This document shows positions 39,969 to 49,078 of a stretch of DNA of 64,000 bases, in pieces. The notes under the pieces were generated by a model. The model worked only from the letters and a program-made list of their open reading frames with translations, was not told where the DNA came from and ran no database searches. Within the stretch, counting starts at the first letter, position 1. The number at the start of each line of letters is the position of its first letter. A program made the position numbers and the translations under genes. The DNA lies in NCBI RefSeq assembly GCF_900188395.1, contig NZ_FZOB01000006.1, forward strand, positions 35,062 through 99,061, written 5' to 3'. This stretch comes from Desulfurobacterium atlanticum. Its GTDB lineage: Bacteria > Aquificota > Aquificia > Desulfurobacteriales > Desulfurobacteriaceae.

Positions 39969-40701
39969 TTAACCTCTCCCTTAACAGTTTTTCTGCTTTT
40001 TTAAGATCCTCTTCAGTATCAACACCAATTCCAAATTTCTCAACTACAGAAACAGCTATCTTTTCGCCGTGCTCAAGAATTCTCAGCTGTTCAAGTTTTT
40101 CAACCCTTTCAAGAAAACCAACATTCCAGGAAACAAACTCAAAAAGGGCATCCTTCCTGAACCCGTAAATCCCTATATGTTTTAAATAATTATCAGCAGA
40201 TAAAAAACCATCTCTGTCAAAAGGAATTATGCTTCTTGAAAAGTATATTGCGTAACCGTCTCTATCAAGCACCACTTTCACATTGGCAGGATTTTCAACA
40301 TCTTCAAAACTGGAGAATTTAGCAGCAATTGTTGAAAACCTATCTCCTTCCTTCAATCTCTTAACAACAGGAAACAGATGCTCCTCCTCTACAAAAGGTT
40401 CATCTCCCTGTATATTTACTACATATTCAAATTCTTGCCCTATAAGCCTTACAGCTTCAGCAACTCTATCAGTTCCACTTTGATGAAAAGAAGAGGTTAT
40501 TACTGCCTCTCCACCTGCCTTCTTTACAACAGAAACAACATCATCACTATCTGTTGCCACAACAACATTATCTGTAACCTTTTTTGCCGCCTCAAAAACC
40601 CACTCTATCAATGTTTTACCAAGAAGCTTACGCAATGGTTTTCCAGGAAGCCTCTTGGAACCGATCCTTGCAGGAATAACTATAAGGCAATCCGAAAGCA
40701 C
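39958..40701 (-). CDS. kdsB: 3-deoxy-manno-octulosonate cytidylyltransferase
   Basis: A 247-residue enzyme that activates KDO with CTP. It has [18 protein letters not shown], the DSDDV metal site, [17 protein letters not shown] and the C-terminal GIDTEEDL-like GVDTEEDL. The GTG at 40701 has AGAGG upstream and fits the family start. An ATG nine codons earlier (40728) lacks a ribosome site but lies where a TATAAT at 40735-40740 would start transcription, so a leaderless version is possible. It heads the ten-gene minus run. Confidence 0.94.
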   Translation of the reverse strand: MLSDCLIVIPARIGSKRLPGKPLRKLLGKTLIEWVFEAAKKVTDNVVVATDSDDVVSVVKKAGGEAVITSSFHQSGTDRVAEAVRLIGQEFEYVVNIQGDEPFVEEEHLFPVVKRLKEGDRFSTIAAKFSSFEDVENPANVKVVLDRDGYAIYFSRSIIPFDRDGFLSADNYLKHIGIYGFRKDALFEFVSWNVGFLERVEKLEQLRILEHGEKIAVSVVEKFGIGVDTEEDLKKAEKLLRERLNGC

Positions 40702-40734
40702 AACCACCTCTTTAAAACATTTTTTCAAAAGGCA

Positions 40735-40740
40735 ATTATA
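40735..40740 (-). promoter_or_regulatory. -10 box for the kdsB operon
   Basis: TATAAT on the minus strand with an expected start at about 40728. No convincing -35. Confidence 0.45.
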
Positions 40741-40787
40741 CCTTTTATCGGCTCAAATTTATAAAAGCTAAAACAGAAATTTTAATG

Positions 40788-40793
40788 TATAAT
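40788..40793 (+). promoter_or_regulatory. -10 box for the FAH-DUF89-Sua5-RqcH operon
   Basis: TATAAT on the plus strand, giving an expected start near 40800 and a leader with GGAGG at 40811-40815 before the TTG start. Confidence 0.5.
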
Positions 40794-40822
40794 AGGTAAA
40801 AGTTTTTTCAGGAGGATAGGAA

Positions 40823-41611
40823 TTGAAAATAGGAAGGTTCAAAAAAGAAAACCGAGCATTTTTTGCAATAGTAAAAGGTAGAGAAATAGTTCCTCTTAAA
40901 GAAAGAAAAGTATCAGAGCTTATGGAAAGTACCACTCCAGATGAAAGCGAAATTTACAACATAAAAGAGGTAAAATTTCTTCCTCCAACAAGACCTTCAA
41001 AGATAGTTGCCGTGGGACTTAATTACAAAGCCCATGCAGAAGAAATGGGTAAGCCTTTGCCAGAAGAACCACTGCTTTTTATGAAACCGTCTACTGCAGT
41101 AATCTCAAACAAAATGAAGATTATTCTCCCGGAAATGTCAGAAAGAGTTGACTACGAAGGAGAACTTGCTGTTGTAATAGGCAGAAAATGTAAAAATGTC
41201 AGCGAAGAGGAAGCGAAAAATTATATTTTAGGATATACCTGCTTTAATGATGTAACCGCAAGAGATTTACAGAAGAAAGACGGCCAATACACAAGAGCTA
41301 AATCGTTTGATACATTTGCTCCCTACGGACCGTGGATAAATACAGAAATAGAGCCAAACAATCTGAATATAACTACAAGGGTAAACGGAGAAATAAAACA
41401 GACAGGAAACACTTCCGACATGATATTTTCTCCTTACAGACTTATTTCTTTTATTTCCAAAATAATGACACTTCTACCTGGAGATGTTGTTATAACAGGC
41501 ACCCCACCGGGAGTTGGACCTTTAAAAGACGGAGATAAAGTTGAAGTAGAAATAGAAAGGATAGGAACATTGATAAACTATACCAGAAAAGAAAACATTA
41601 AGGACTCTTAG
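40823..41611 (+). CDS. Fumarylacetoacetate hydrolase family protein
   Basis: A 262-residue FAH-fold enzyme. It has the family strand [25 protein letters not shown], the metal-binding acidic residues in [11 protein letters not shown] and [22 protein letters not shown], and [15 protein letters not shown]. Relatives include acylpyruvases and oxaloacetate decarboxylases/tautomerases; in an autotroph using oxaloacetate a housekeeping oxaloacetate enzyme is plausible, though this is inference. The start is TTG at 40823, with GGAGG seven bases before. Confidence 0.9.
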   Translation: MKIGRFKKENRAFFAIVKGREIVPLKERKVSELMESTTPDESEIYNIKEVKFLPPTRPSKIVAVGLNYKAHAEEMGKPLPEEPLLFMKPSTAVISNKMKIILPEMSERVDYEGELAVVIGRKCKNVSEEEAKNYILGYTCFNDVTARDLQKKDGQYTRAKSFDTFAPYGPWINTEIEPNNLNITTRVNGEIKQTGNTSDMIFSPYRLISFISKIMTLLPGDVVITGTPPGVGPLKDGDKVEVEIERIGTLINYTRKENIKDS

Positions 41612-41627
41612 CCTAGAGGGAAAACCG

Positions 41628-42554
41628 ATGAAAGTTTATCCAGAATGTATCCCGTGTTTTCTGAAGCAGGTTTATAACATTCTTAAATTCATAGATGCAG
41701 ACAAAGAATTATCCATAAAAATTTTACAGGAAACATGCAAACTGATAGGAGAAAAGCTTGAACCTGATAAATCACCTGGACACAACGCAACCAGCATTCA
41801 CAAAATGTTTAAAGCAAAAGTTGGTGTTCACGATCCTTTTAAACCACTAAAAGACAAATACACAGAAATTGCATTAAAACTTGAGATGGAAATTGAAGAG
41901 CGGTTTTATAATCCAGCATACGACAAACTTGATATGGCTGTAAGGCTTGCAGCCGTTGGTAATGTAATAGACTTTGGTGTTCCCCGAGATGAGAAAAAAG
42001 AAAACAGCTCAAGCCACCACTTCTTTGACCTTGAAAACGAGATAGAAACCATACTTTCCCAAAAATTTGCATACTATGACAAAGAAATTTTTGAAAGATT
42101 TATAGTTCCAGGAAAATGGATTCTTTACGTTGCAGATAACGCAGGAGAAATCGTTTTTGATAAATTTTTAATTAGATATCTAAAAGAAAAAGGGATGAAA
42201 ATAAGCTTTGCAGTAAGAGGCGGACCTATTCTAAACGATGCTACTATTGAAGATGCTTTAAAAAGCGGAATTGACGAAATAGTGGATAAACTTATAACCA
42301 CCGGCGGGGATTTTATAGGAATAGACTTTGAATACGTGTCAGATGAGTTTAAAACCGAGTGGGATAAAGCCCACGTTATAATATCCAAAGGACAGGCAAA
42401 CATTGAAACTCTTGAAAATATCAACTCTAAAGATATATTCTTTATTTTGAAAGCAAAATGTAACGCAATAGCGAAAGAGCTTAACTGCAATAAAGATGAC
42501 CTTATTTTCGTTTACAATAAACACCTTTTAGAGATGAAAAATGAAGATACTTGA
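41628..42554 (+). CDS. DUF89 (ARMT1-like) metal-dependent phosphatase family protein
   Basis: A 308-residue protein of the DUF89 damage-control phosphatase family. It opens VYPECIPCFLKQ, with the CxxC seen in the prokaryotic subfamily. The metal/phosphate site is represented by ADNAGEIVFDK in the middle, and KGQANIETL and FILKAKC follow, as in family members. Eukaryotic homologues dephosphorylate damaged sugar phosphates; the substrate here is unknown. It lies 16 bp after the FAH gene and overlaps the Sua5 start by 14 bp. Confidence 0.88.
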   Translation: MKVYPECIPCFLKQVYNILKFIDADKELSIKILQETCKLIGEKLEPDKSPGHNATSIHKMFKAKVGVHDPFKPLKDKYTEIALKLEMEIEERFYNPAYDKLDMAVRLAAVGNVIDFGVPRDEKKENSSSHHFFDLENEIETILSQKFAYYDKEIFERFIVPGKWILYVADNAGEIVFDKFLIRYLKEKGMKISFAVRGGPILNDATIEDALKSGIDEIVDKLITTGGDFIGIDFEYVSDEFKTEWDKAHVIISKGQANIETLENINSKDIFFILKAKCNAIAKELNCNKDDLIFVYNKHLLEMKNEDT

Positions 42555-43149
42555 TTTTGAAAAAGATTTTGAAACTATAAAATGCCTTATATGTGGTGGT
42601 GAAATAATATGTTCTCCCACAGACACACAATTTGGCCTTATAGGAAACGCTCTTGATATTGATGCTATTAAAAAGGTTTACCAGATAAAAAGAAGGGACT
42701 CTGAAAAACCTTTAATCGTTCTTTTTGATTCAATTTCACGAATAAGAAAATACGGAGTAATCATCCCAAACAGATACGAAGGTTTTTTAAATAAAATCTG
42801 GCCTGAAAGGTTAACTGTAATCTTACCTTTAGAGGAAAATTCCCCTTTTAAATTGTTGTTTAACAGAAATAATATAGCAGTAAGAATACCAAAACATGAA
42901 AAGCTCAGAAAACTTATAAAAGAAACCGTACCGGTATTTGCTCCAAGTGCCAATATACAAAATGAAAAACCGGCAACGACCTGCGAAGAATGTAAAAAAC
43001 ACTTTGAAAACCTTATTTCTTACTGTATAAAAGGGAAATGCAATTCTATCCCATCAACTATTATCTCTCTTACCTCAAACAGTATAAAATTAATAAGAGA
43101 AGGAGTTATCCTTTTTTCAACGGTTGAAAAACTCATCAGGGAGATTTAA
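42541..43149 (+). CDS. Sua5/YciO/YrdC family protein (threonylcarbamoyl-AMP synthase-like)
   Basis: A 202-residue protein of the YrdC fold, which makes threonylcarbamoyl-AMP for the t6A modification of ANN-decoding tRNAs. It has ICSPTDTQFGLIGNA, YQIKRRDSEKPLIVLF, WPERLTVILP, IAVRIPKH and FAPSANIQNEKP, all in the family order. The usual KxR/S tetrad looks kept (KRRDSEKP). The C-terminal ~60 residues are more divergent and include CEECKKH and CIKGKC. There is no Sua5 C-terminal domain. Confidence 0.85.
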   Translation: MKILDFEKDFETIKCLICGGEIICSPTDTQFGLIGNALDIDAIKKVYQIKRRDSEKPLIVLFDSISRIRKYGVIIPNRYEGFLNKIWPERLTVILPLEENSPFKLLFNRNNIAVRIPKHEKLRKLIKETVPVFAPSANIQNEKPATTCEECKKHFENLISYCIKGKCNSIPSTIISLTSNSIKLIREGVILFSTVEKLIREI

Positions 43150-43156
43150 CAAAGTT

Positions 43157-44605
43157 ATGAAAACCTTAATTTTCGGTGGACTTACACCGATTCATGATAA
43201 ACTATTAGAAGCTGCCGTTAAGCATCTTGGTTACAATGCAAAACATCTTCCACAACCTGACATTGAATCTTTAAAAATAGGTAGGGAATTCTGTAATAAA
43301 GGGATGTGCAACCCTGCCTACTTTACCGTAGGGAATCTTCTTAAATTCCTCATAAATGAAAAAGAAAAAGGAGTAGACGTTGAAAAAACATACCTTTTTA
43401 TAACAATTGGTGCATGCGGCCCCTGCAGATTTGGAATGTATGAAACCGAATATAAAAGTGCACTTAAAGAAGCAGGTTTTGAAAGTCTTGAAATGACACT
43501 CTTAAACCAGACAAAATTCTCAGCAGAAGGTGAGTTTAAAATAACAAAAAAGTTGATATACAACCTTATGAAAGCTGTAATAGTTGCTGACCTTTTAAGA
43601 GATATTTCTTACCAGATAAGACCCTATGAAATAGAATCGGGAAAAACCGATAAAATACTTACTGAAAGCACTAAAATGATTTACAATGTTCTAAAAAATA
43701 ACCCTGATATTAAAAGCATAATAAAAGCTTTAAAACAGATAAAAAAGCTGTTTGAAACGGTAAATGTTGATTACTCAAAAGTAAAACCTATTGTAAATGT
43801 TATAGGAGAGTTCTGGGTTCAAACTACAGAAGGAGACGGAAACTACAACATACACCGATGGCTTGAAAAAGAAGGAGCGGAAGTAAAAGTTGAACCTATC
43901 TCAGGATGGATTGAATACCAGATATTTACAGAAATAGAAAAAACAAAACTTGAGATAAAAGTAAAAGGAAAAACTTTCAAGAGATACAGAAAAATATTTA
44001 TGCTGAAAGTACTCCTTGACTTTTACAGATGTCTTTATGAAAGTTTCCGTAAAGCCTTAGGCAATAAACCAAGAAGTATGCCAGACCAGAAACTGCTTTG
44101 GGAATTAGCAAAACCCTACTATGACCCTTTTGTAACAGGTGGGGAAGGACATCTTGAAGTGGCAAAACATATTTACAACGTTAAATTTAAAAAAGCTCAC
44201 ATGACTCTATCCCTTAAACCTTTCGGATGTATGCCATCAACACAAAGCGACGGTGTGCAAACCAAAGTTCTTTCTGACTATCCAGAATCTATATTTGTAT
44301 CAGTAGAAACTTCAGGAGATAGCGAAGTAAATGCAAAAAGCAGAATTCAGATGAAACTCTATGAAGCAAAAGAGCAAGCAAATATTGAGTATGAAAGAGT
44401 TCTTGAAAAACATTCTTTATCGGCAGAAGAAGTAAAGACAGCGGTAAAAATGGATAATAGCTTACAGAATCCATTTATAAAGCTCTCCAGAAATCATCTC
44501 CTTACAGCTGCTAAGTTTGTAGATGGAAATTACAAAAAGATAAGGAGCATAAATGGACGCACTTTACATAGAAAAGGTTTCAGAGGAATTAAATCAGCTA
44601 TTTAA
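43157..44605 (+). CDS. 2-hydroxyacyl-CoA dehydratase (HgdB-like) family iron-sulfur protein
   Basis: A 482-residue protein resembling the COG3580/COG3581 group related to 2-hydroxyglutaryl-CoA dehydratase subunits and their activators. Cysteine motifs are CNKGMCNP near 47-54, GACGPCRFGMYE near 98-109, and KPFGCMPSTQSDG near 355-367, likely cluster ligands. The group has no settled function. No ATPase activator (HgdC type) or acyl-CoA gene is adjacent. The ATG at 43157 has only a distant GGGAG; a TTG at 43124 inside the Sua5 gene is an alternative. It overlaps rqcH by 53 bp. Confidence 0.75.
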   Translation: MKTLIFGGLTPIHDKLLEAAVKHLGYNAKHLPQPDIESLKIGREFCNKGMCNPAYFTVGNLLKFLINEKEKGVDVEKTYLFITIGACGPCRFGMYETEYKSALKEAGFESLEMTLLNQTKFSAEGEFKITKKLIYNLMKAVIVADLLRDISYQIRPYEIESGKTDKILTESTKMIYNVLKNNPDIKSIIKALKQIKKLFETVNVDYSKVKPIVNVIGEFWVQTTEGDGNYNIHRWLEKEGAEVKVEPISGWIEYQIFTEIEKTKLEIKVKGKTFKRYRKIFMLKVLLDFYRCLYESFRKALGNKPRSMPDQKLLWELAKPYYDPFVTGGEGHLEVAKHIYNVKFKKAHMTLSLKPFGCMPSTQSDGVQTKVLSDYPESIFVSVETSGDSEVNAKSRIQMKLYEAKEQANIEYERVLEKHSLSAEEVKTAVKMDNSLQNPFIKLSRNHLLTAAKFVDGNYKKIRSINGRTLHRKGFRGIKSAI

Positions 44606-46181
44606 AAAAAAGAAAATAACCGGATATGCTAAGGAAAACAACAGTTTCTCCGTAGAAACAGGAAATGAACAGATAACATTCGTTTTAAAAAACCCAAACG
44701 GTATAATTTTAAAAAAAGAAAAAATTCAGGATAAAACATACCTTAAAAAATTCAGAAACCTGTTTATAAAATCGGTCAGCACCCTGAATAAAGATAGAGT
44801 TATCATATTCAACTTGATAAAAATTTCAGTATCTGGAAAAACAGAAGAGTTTAATCTCATAATCGAACTGACAGGAAAGCACAGCAACGTAATCATAACA
44901 GACAGTAGCAAAAAAATTCTATACACATTTAAAGAAGTGGAATCTACTGTAAGAAATATAAAAATAGGAGAAGAATACATTTTGCCCCCAAATGAAAAAA
45001 AAGAATTTAAAGAAATAAAGTTTGGAGAAGTTACACCTCAGGGAATTGAAAAAAAACTTTACAGGTTTATAAAAGGTTTATCTCCTTTAAACTGTAAAGA
45101 GATAGCGTTCTATGTTAAAAACGGACTATCCCTTGAAGAAGCTTACCAGAAATTTATAACAAATCACAAAAATTCAAACATAGCTTTTCTCTACTTTGAA
45201 AATAAGAAGCCTAAGTTTTTAACAACTTTTAAATATGAAAGCCTGAAAGATTTCAAATATATAGAATTTAAGGACTCTCCATCTTTTATAAGCGCATGGC
45301 AATACTTTACTGAACAATTTCATATAGAAATGCAGATAGATACATTGAAATCAAAGCTTGTAAAGCTGATAGAAAGAAAATTAAAAACAATAGATGAAAA
45401 ACTATCAAAAATGGAAAATCCCGATAACCTGCTTCAAAAAGCAAAAATTCTTAAAAAGGCAGGAGAACTTCTTAAATATAATCTTCACAAAATAAAACCG
45501 GGTGTAAATAAACTAACACTTACAGATTATGAAACAGAAGATGATTTAACTATTACTGTTAACCCTGCAAAAACTCCCCAGCAAAATCTGAACGATATTT
45601 TTAAAAAAGCAAAAAAACTTGAAAACAAAGCTGTGTTTGAAAAGACAGAAAGAGAAAAACTTCTATCACAGAGAAAATTTTTAGAAGCTCTAAAGGAGAA
45701 AGTTTTTTCCTTAAACTCTATTCAAGAACTCCAGGAAATAGAAAAGCTTTTAACAACACAAAGAGAGAAAAGTAAAGAAAAGGAAAAAAACTTTCCCTAT
45801 AAAATAACTCTTCCTTCTGGTAAACAGCTTTTGATAGGTAGAAACAGAGTTGAAAATGAAATAATATCTTTAAAACTATCAAATCCATGGGATATATGGT
45901 TTCACGCAAAAGAGACACCAGGTTCCCATGTATTGTTAAAGTTAGACAAAGGAGAATCTCCATCTGAAGCAGATATAAAATTTGCAGCATCTGCAGCAGC
46001 TTTTTTCAGTAAAGGAAAAAACTCTGGCAAAATAAAAATTGACTACACACCTGCAAAGTATCTCAAAAAACCACCGGGAACACCATCAGGATACGTAATT
46101 TACAAAAATGAAAAAACCGTTGTAATAGATTCTTCTGAATTTGAAAAATTTCTAAAAAACAACAACCTTCTCCGGAAATAA
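44553..46181 (+). CDS. rqcH: Ribosome quality control protein RqcH (NFACT family)
   Basis: A 542-residue NFACT protein that binds stalled 50S subunits and adds C-terminal Ala tails. The N-terminal domain keeps the functional Asp-Arg pair (D81-R82 in NKDRVIIF) and LIIELTGKHSNVI. Coiled coils span roughly 275-330 and 370-425. The C-terminal RNA-binding domain has LLIGRNRVENE, WDIWFHAKETPGSHVLL and KPPGTPSGYV. AAGGAG precedes the ATG. The 3' end overlaps the convergent truB by 30 bp. Confidence 0.92.
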   Translation: MDALYIEKVSEELNQLFKKKKITGYAKENNSFSVETGNEQITFVLKNPNGIILKKEKIQDKTYLKKFRNLFIKSVSTLNKDRVIIFNLIKISVSGKTEEFNLIIELTGKHSNVIITDSSKKILYTFKEVESTVRNIKIGEEYILPPNEKKEFKEIKFGEVTPQGIEKKLYRFIKGLSPLNCKEIAFYVKNGLSLEEAYQKFITNHKNSNIAFLYFENKKPKFLTTFKYESLKDFKYIEFKDSPSFISAWQYFTEQFHIEMQIDTLKSKLVKLIERKLKTIDEKLSKMENPDNLLQKAKILKKAGELLKYNLHKIKPGVNKLTLTDYETEDDLTITVNPAKTPQQNLNDIFKKAKKLENKAVFEKTEREKLLSQRKFLEALKEKVFSLNSIQELQEIEKLLTTQREKSKEKEKNFPYKITLPSGKQLLIGRNRVENEIISLKLSNPWDIWFHAKETPGSHVLLKLDKGESPSEADIKFAASAAAFFSKGKNSGKIKIDYTPAKYLKKPPGTPSGYVIYKNEKTVVIDSSEFEKFLKNNNLLRK

Positions 46182-47006
46182 TATACCTTTTTTAACACTA
46201 CCAACACCTAAAAACTCTCCGTTTTCATCAACAACTACATATTTCCCATCAGGAAACTGAATATTAAATCTTCTACCATTTTGAAACCATACAGCACAAG
46301 TGTCTTTCAAAACAAGTTTGTCAAATGGTAAAACATCCTGTATAGGTTTTAAATAAGTTTTTATGTTTTCCCTGGTTAAATCATTTAAAGGTACAGCTTC
46401 CTCCACAGATATATTATCAACAGAAACTCTCCTTAAAGCAGTAACAACAGCATCTGTCCCTGCCGCTATACCGATATCATGTACAAGAGACCTTATATAT
46501 GTACCTGAAGAGCAACAAACCTTTAGAGCAAATTCTGGAAATGAAAAATCCAAAATATCAATATTGTAAATTTCAACAACTCTTGAAGGAAGAGAAACCT
46601 CCTCTCCACTTCTTGCAAGTTCGTAAGCCCTCTTTCCTTTAATTCTAACAGCCGAAAAAGAGGGGGGCGTCTGTTTTATCTTTCCCTTGAATTTCTTTAT
46701 TATGGAAAGAAGCTCCTTTTCATTTAGATTTTTTGTCGGAACTTCCTTAACATTTCCATCTATATCATAAGTATCACTTGAAAACCCAAATTTCCCTACC
46801 ACCTCATAACACTTGTCAAGCTTTAAAAGGTACTCACCAAAACGGGTAGCCTTCCCAACAGCAATAATAAGAAGACCGGTAGCGAGAGGATCAAGAGTTC
46901 CAGTATGGCCAACTTTCACTTTAGAAGGCAAAAGCCTTCGGATATGCCTCACAGCATCAAAGGAGGTAATACCCGAAGGCTTATCTACAAAAAGAAATCC
47001 TGTCAT
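46152..47006 (-). CDS. truB: tRNA pseudouridine(55) synthase
   Basis: A 284-residue enzyme that makes pseudouridine 55 in the T-loop of tRNAs. It has FVDKPSGITSFD, VGHTGTLDPLATGLL with catalytic D39, and SGTYIRSLVHDIG, with a C-terminal PUA-like domain (FQNGRRFN and later). It begins as ATGA over the stop of the surface-repeat protein, so it is the last gene of the pilus transcript. Confidence 0.95.
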   Translation of the reverse strand: MTGFLFVDKPSGITSFDAVRHIRRLLPSKVKVGHTGTLDPLATGLLIIAVGKATRFGEYLLKLDKCYEVVGKFGFSSDTYDIDGNVKEVPTKNLNEKELLSIIKKFKGKIKQTPPSFSAVRIKGKRAYELARSGEEVSLPSRVVEIYNIDILDFSFPEFALKVCCSSGTYIRSLVHDIGIAAGTDAVVTALRRVSVDNISVEEAVPLNDLTRENIKTYLKPIQDVLPFDKLVLKDTCAVWFQNGRRFNIQFPDGKYVVVDENGEFLGVGSVKKGILFPEKVVVF

Positions 47007-49078
47007 CTATTCTCTTTCTTTCTAAAGTAGATAAATCCTAAAGTCACAAATGGAAGCAATAAATCAAATCCAACAGTCCCTGAAGGTGAAATTGAGCAGG
47101 AGCCTCCAGATTCTGGAATATCTTCCGTTGTTACCGTTTCGTTGGTTGTATTATCCGAAGTAGTTGTCATAGTTGTAGTCGTAGCACCTGTAGTACCTGT
47201 ATTTGTAGCTGAAGTTGTACTATTAGTACTGACAATGGTTTGTGTTACATCAACAACATTAGCTTTTAAATCAACAGGTATAACAGATAACGTTTGATTA
47301 TTTGTGAAAATCTTCATAGTTTCATTAAATAAACCGGAAACCACGGGAGTAAACTCAATCTTCAATATTAAAGCATCCTCAGAAGAAAGGAGAGCAGGAA
47401 AAGCAATTTCTTCCCCAGTGTACAAGTTATACGCTACAATATTCACTCCCTTAGAAGCAAGCTCGTTAGAATTCAAGAAAATTAAGATTGAGGATGTTCC
47501 ATTATTCTCAACATAAATTATCTCTTCTTTAACTTCACCTACAGTAACATTTCCAAAATCTATTTTTGTAGTGGAAACTGTAATAGAAGATGGTGAAAAT
47601 GCAACATTCGCATTTAACGTTACAGATACCATCGGAAACTGAGATACACTGGTGTAAATGTTTATAGGAATGCTCACATTTCCTAAATCTTTCGCTGTAT
47701 AGCTAAACTGAACAGTCAGTTCCTCACCAGGTGCTAATGTAACCCCAGCTACACCCGTCTTTAATGTAACTCCTCTATTGGCAAGTTCGTCACTGTTTAC
47801 TCCCGTTAATGTTATGTCAGCCGTTCCATTGTTGGTGATTATAAACGCTCCCTCTTTAAGCTCTCCTATCTCCATGTCCCCTAAGTCTATGCTCGTAGTA
47901 TTAACCTTTAAACTGTAAGTCCTATCGCTAACATTCGCATTTAACGTTACAGATACCATCGGAAACTGAGATACACTGGTGTAAATGTTTATAGGAATGC
48001 TCACATTTCCTAAATCTTTCGCTGTATAGCTAAACTGAACAGTCAGTTCCTCACCAGGTGCTAATGTAACCCCAGCTACACCCGTCTTTAATGTAACTCC
48101 TCTATTGGCAAGTTCGTCACTGTTTACTCCCGTTAATGTTATGTCAGCCGTTCCATTGTTGGTGATTATAAACGCTCCCTCTTTAAGCTCTCCTATCTCC
48201 ATGTCCCCTAAGTCTATGCTCGTAGTATTAACCTTTAAACTGTAAGTCCTATCGCTAACATTCGCATTTAGTAGAATAGTTTTTTTACTTAAATCCTGAC
48301 TATTTATAAAAATCTCAAAAGGAATAACAACTGTTCCAGAGTTCACAGGAGTATATTGAAGAGCAACTGTCAACTTATCACCTGGTAGCAGAGTAATTGG
48401 AGCATTAGCATCTACAAAACCTGAAACACTATCCTGATATATAGTGGTAATGGAAACCCCTTTCTCTGCAAGTTCATCAGTATTAAAGCCTGTTATCGTT
48501 AAACTTGTTGTTCCGTTATTAACGATGAAAAACGATTCCTGATTTATATCTCCCACAATAAGATTTCCAAAGTCAACAGACGCAGGAACAGAAAGAGACG
48601 CACTTCCTGAAACAACCGTGGCAGAGCAGTTTATAGTTGCAAACGTTTCTGTAGAGTTTGTTGTTATAAGCTCAAACGAAGTAGAATAAGTCCCTGTTTC
48701 AACATACTGTTCGGGGAATCCCACAACCACTTCAAGTTGCTCTCCCGGTTGAACTAAAATTGGATTATTTACCTGCCCGGTATCAGAGTTAAAATCAACT
48801 CTTGCAGCATTCCCTTGAGAATCTATATGGATAATATCCTGTATATAAAAAGGCGATTCTTTAACCTCAAGAATATTTGAAATAGAAAAATTATCACTTC
48901 CGGTATTTTTCAGGTAAACTACTTCATAGCTTTTCTCTACAGCAGTGGCAACATTCCCAAAATTAACATCTATACTTGCACCAGAAGAACCTACATTTAA
49001 CGTATATGCAGCATACACACTGTTTGTCATAAAAAGAAACATAAAAAAGCTTACAATTTTTATTAAAAACTTTCTCAT
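47003..49078 (-). CDS. Exported repeat protein of choice-of-anchor-D/HYDIN-like domains, last structural gene of the pilus operon
   Basis: A 691-residue protein with a signal peptide (1-23, ending VYA) and five immunoglobulin-like domains of about 110 residues. Each has an opening of the form V-x-x-V/I-D-F/L-G-N/D and an element such as NNGTxxxxxxxxNSDELAxxGV. Domains 3 and 4 are identical copies. After them comes a 45-residue Thr/Ser/Asn linker, then GGSCSISPSG, a hydrophobic helix and a KKENR tail, like a C-terminal sorting signal with a conserved Cys. Its start overlaps the pilQ stop by 4 bp. The role is unknown; a surface or pilus-linked adhesive protein is an inference. Confidence 0.85.
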   Translation of the reverse strand: MRKFLIKIVSFFMFLFMTNSVYAAYTLNVGSSGASIDVNFGNVATAVEKSYEVVYLKNTGSDNFSISNILEVKESPFYIQDIIHIDSQGNAARVDFNSDTGQVNNPILVQPGEQLEVVVGFPEQYVETGTYSTSFELITTNSTETFATINCSATVVSGSASLSVPASVDFGNLIVGDINQESFFIVNNGTTSLTITGFNTDELAEKGVSITTIYQDSVSGFVDANAPITLLPGDKLTVALQYTPVNSGTVVIPFEIFINSQDLSKKTILLNANVSDRTYSLKVNTTSIDLGDMEIGELKEGAFIITNNGTADITLTGVNSDELANRGVTLKTGVAGVTLAPGEELTVQFSYTAKDLGNVSIPINIYTSVSQFPMVSVTLNANVSDRTYSLKVNTTSIDLGDMEIGELKEGAFIITNNGTADITLTGVNSDELANRGVTLKTGVAGVTLAPGEELTVQFSYTAKDLGNVSIPINIYTSVSQFPMVSVTLNANVAFSPSSITVSTTKIDFGNVTVGEVKEEIIYVENNGTSSILIFLNSNELASKGVNIVAYNLYTGEEIAFPALLSSEDALILKIEFTPVVSGLFNETMKIFTNNQTLSVIPVDLKANVVDVTQTIVSTNSTTSATNTGTTGATTTTMTTTSDNTTNETVTTEDIPESGGSCSISPSGTVGFDLLLPFVTLGFIYFRKKENR
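47603..48270 (-). repeat. Perfect 327-bp tandem duplication encoding one surface domain
   Basis: Unit 47603-47929 is repeated as 47930-48256, and the first 14 bases of a third copy follow to 48270. I see no difference between the copies. 327 is 109 codons, so gain or loss of a copy keeps the frame. Confidence 0.92.

Noticed and set aside
40747..40754. A second GCCGATAA (minus strand) upstream of kdsB, as another FliA promoter
   Set aside because: The bases 15 upstream are TTAG, not TAAA, and the kdsB operon is not motility-related; a chance match.
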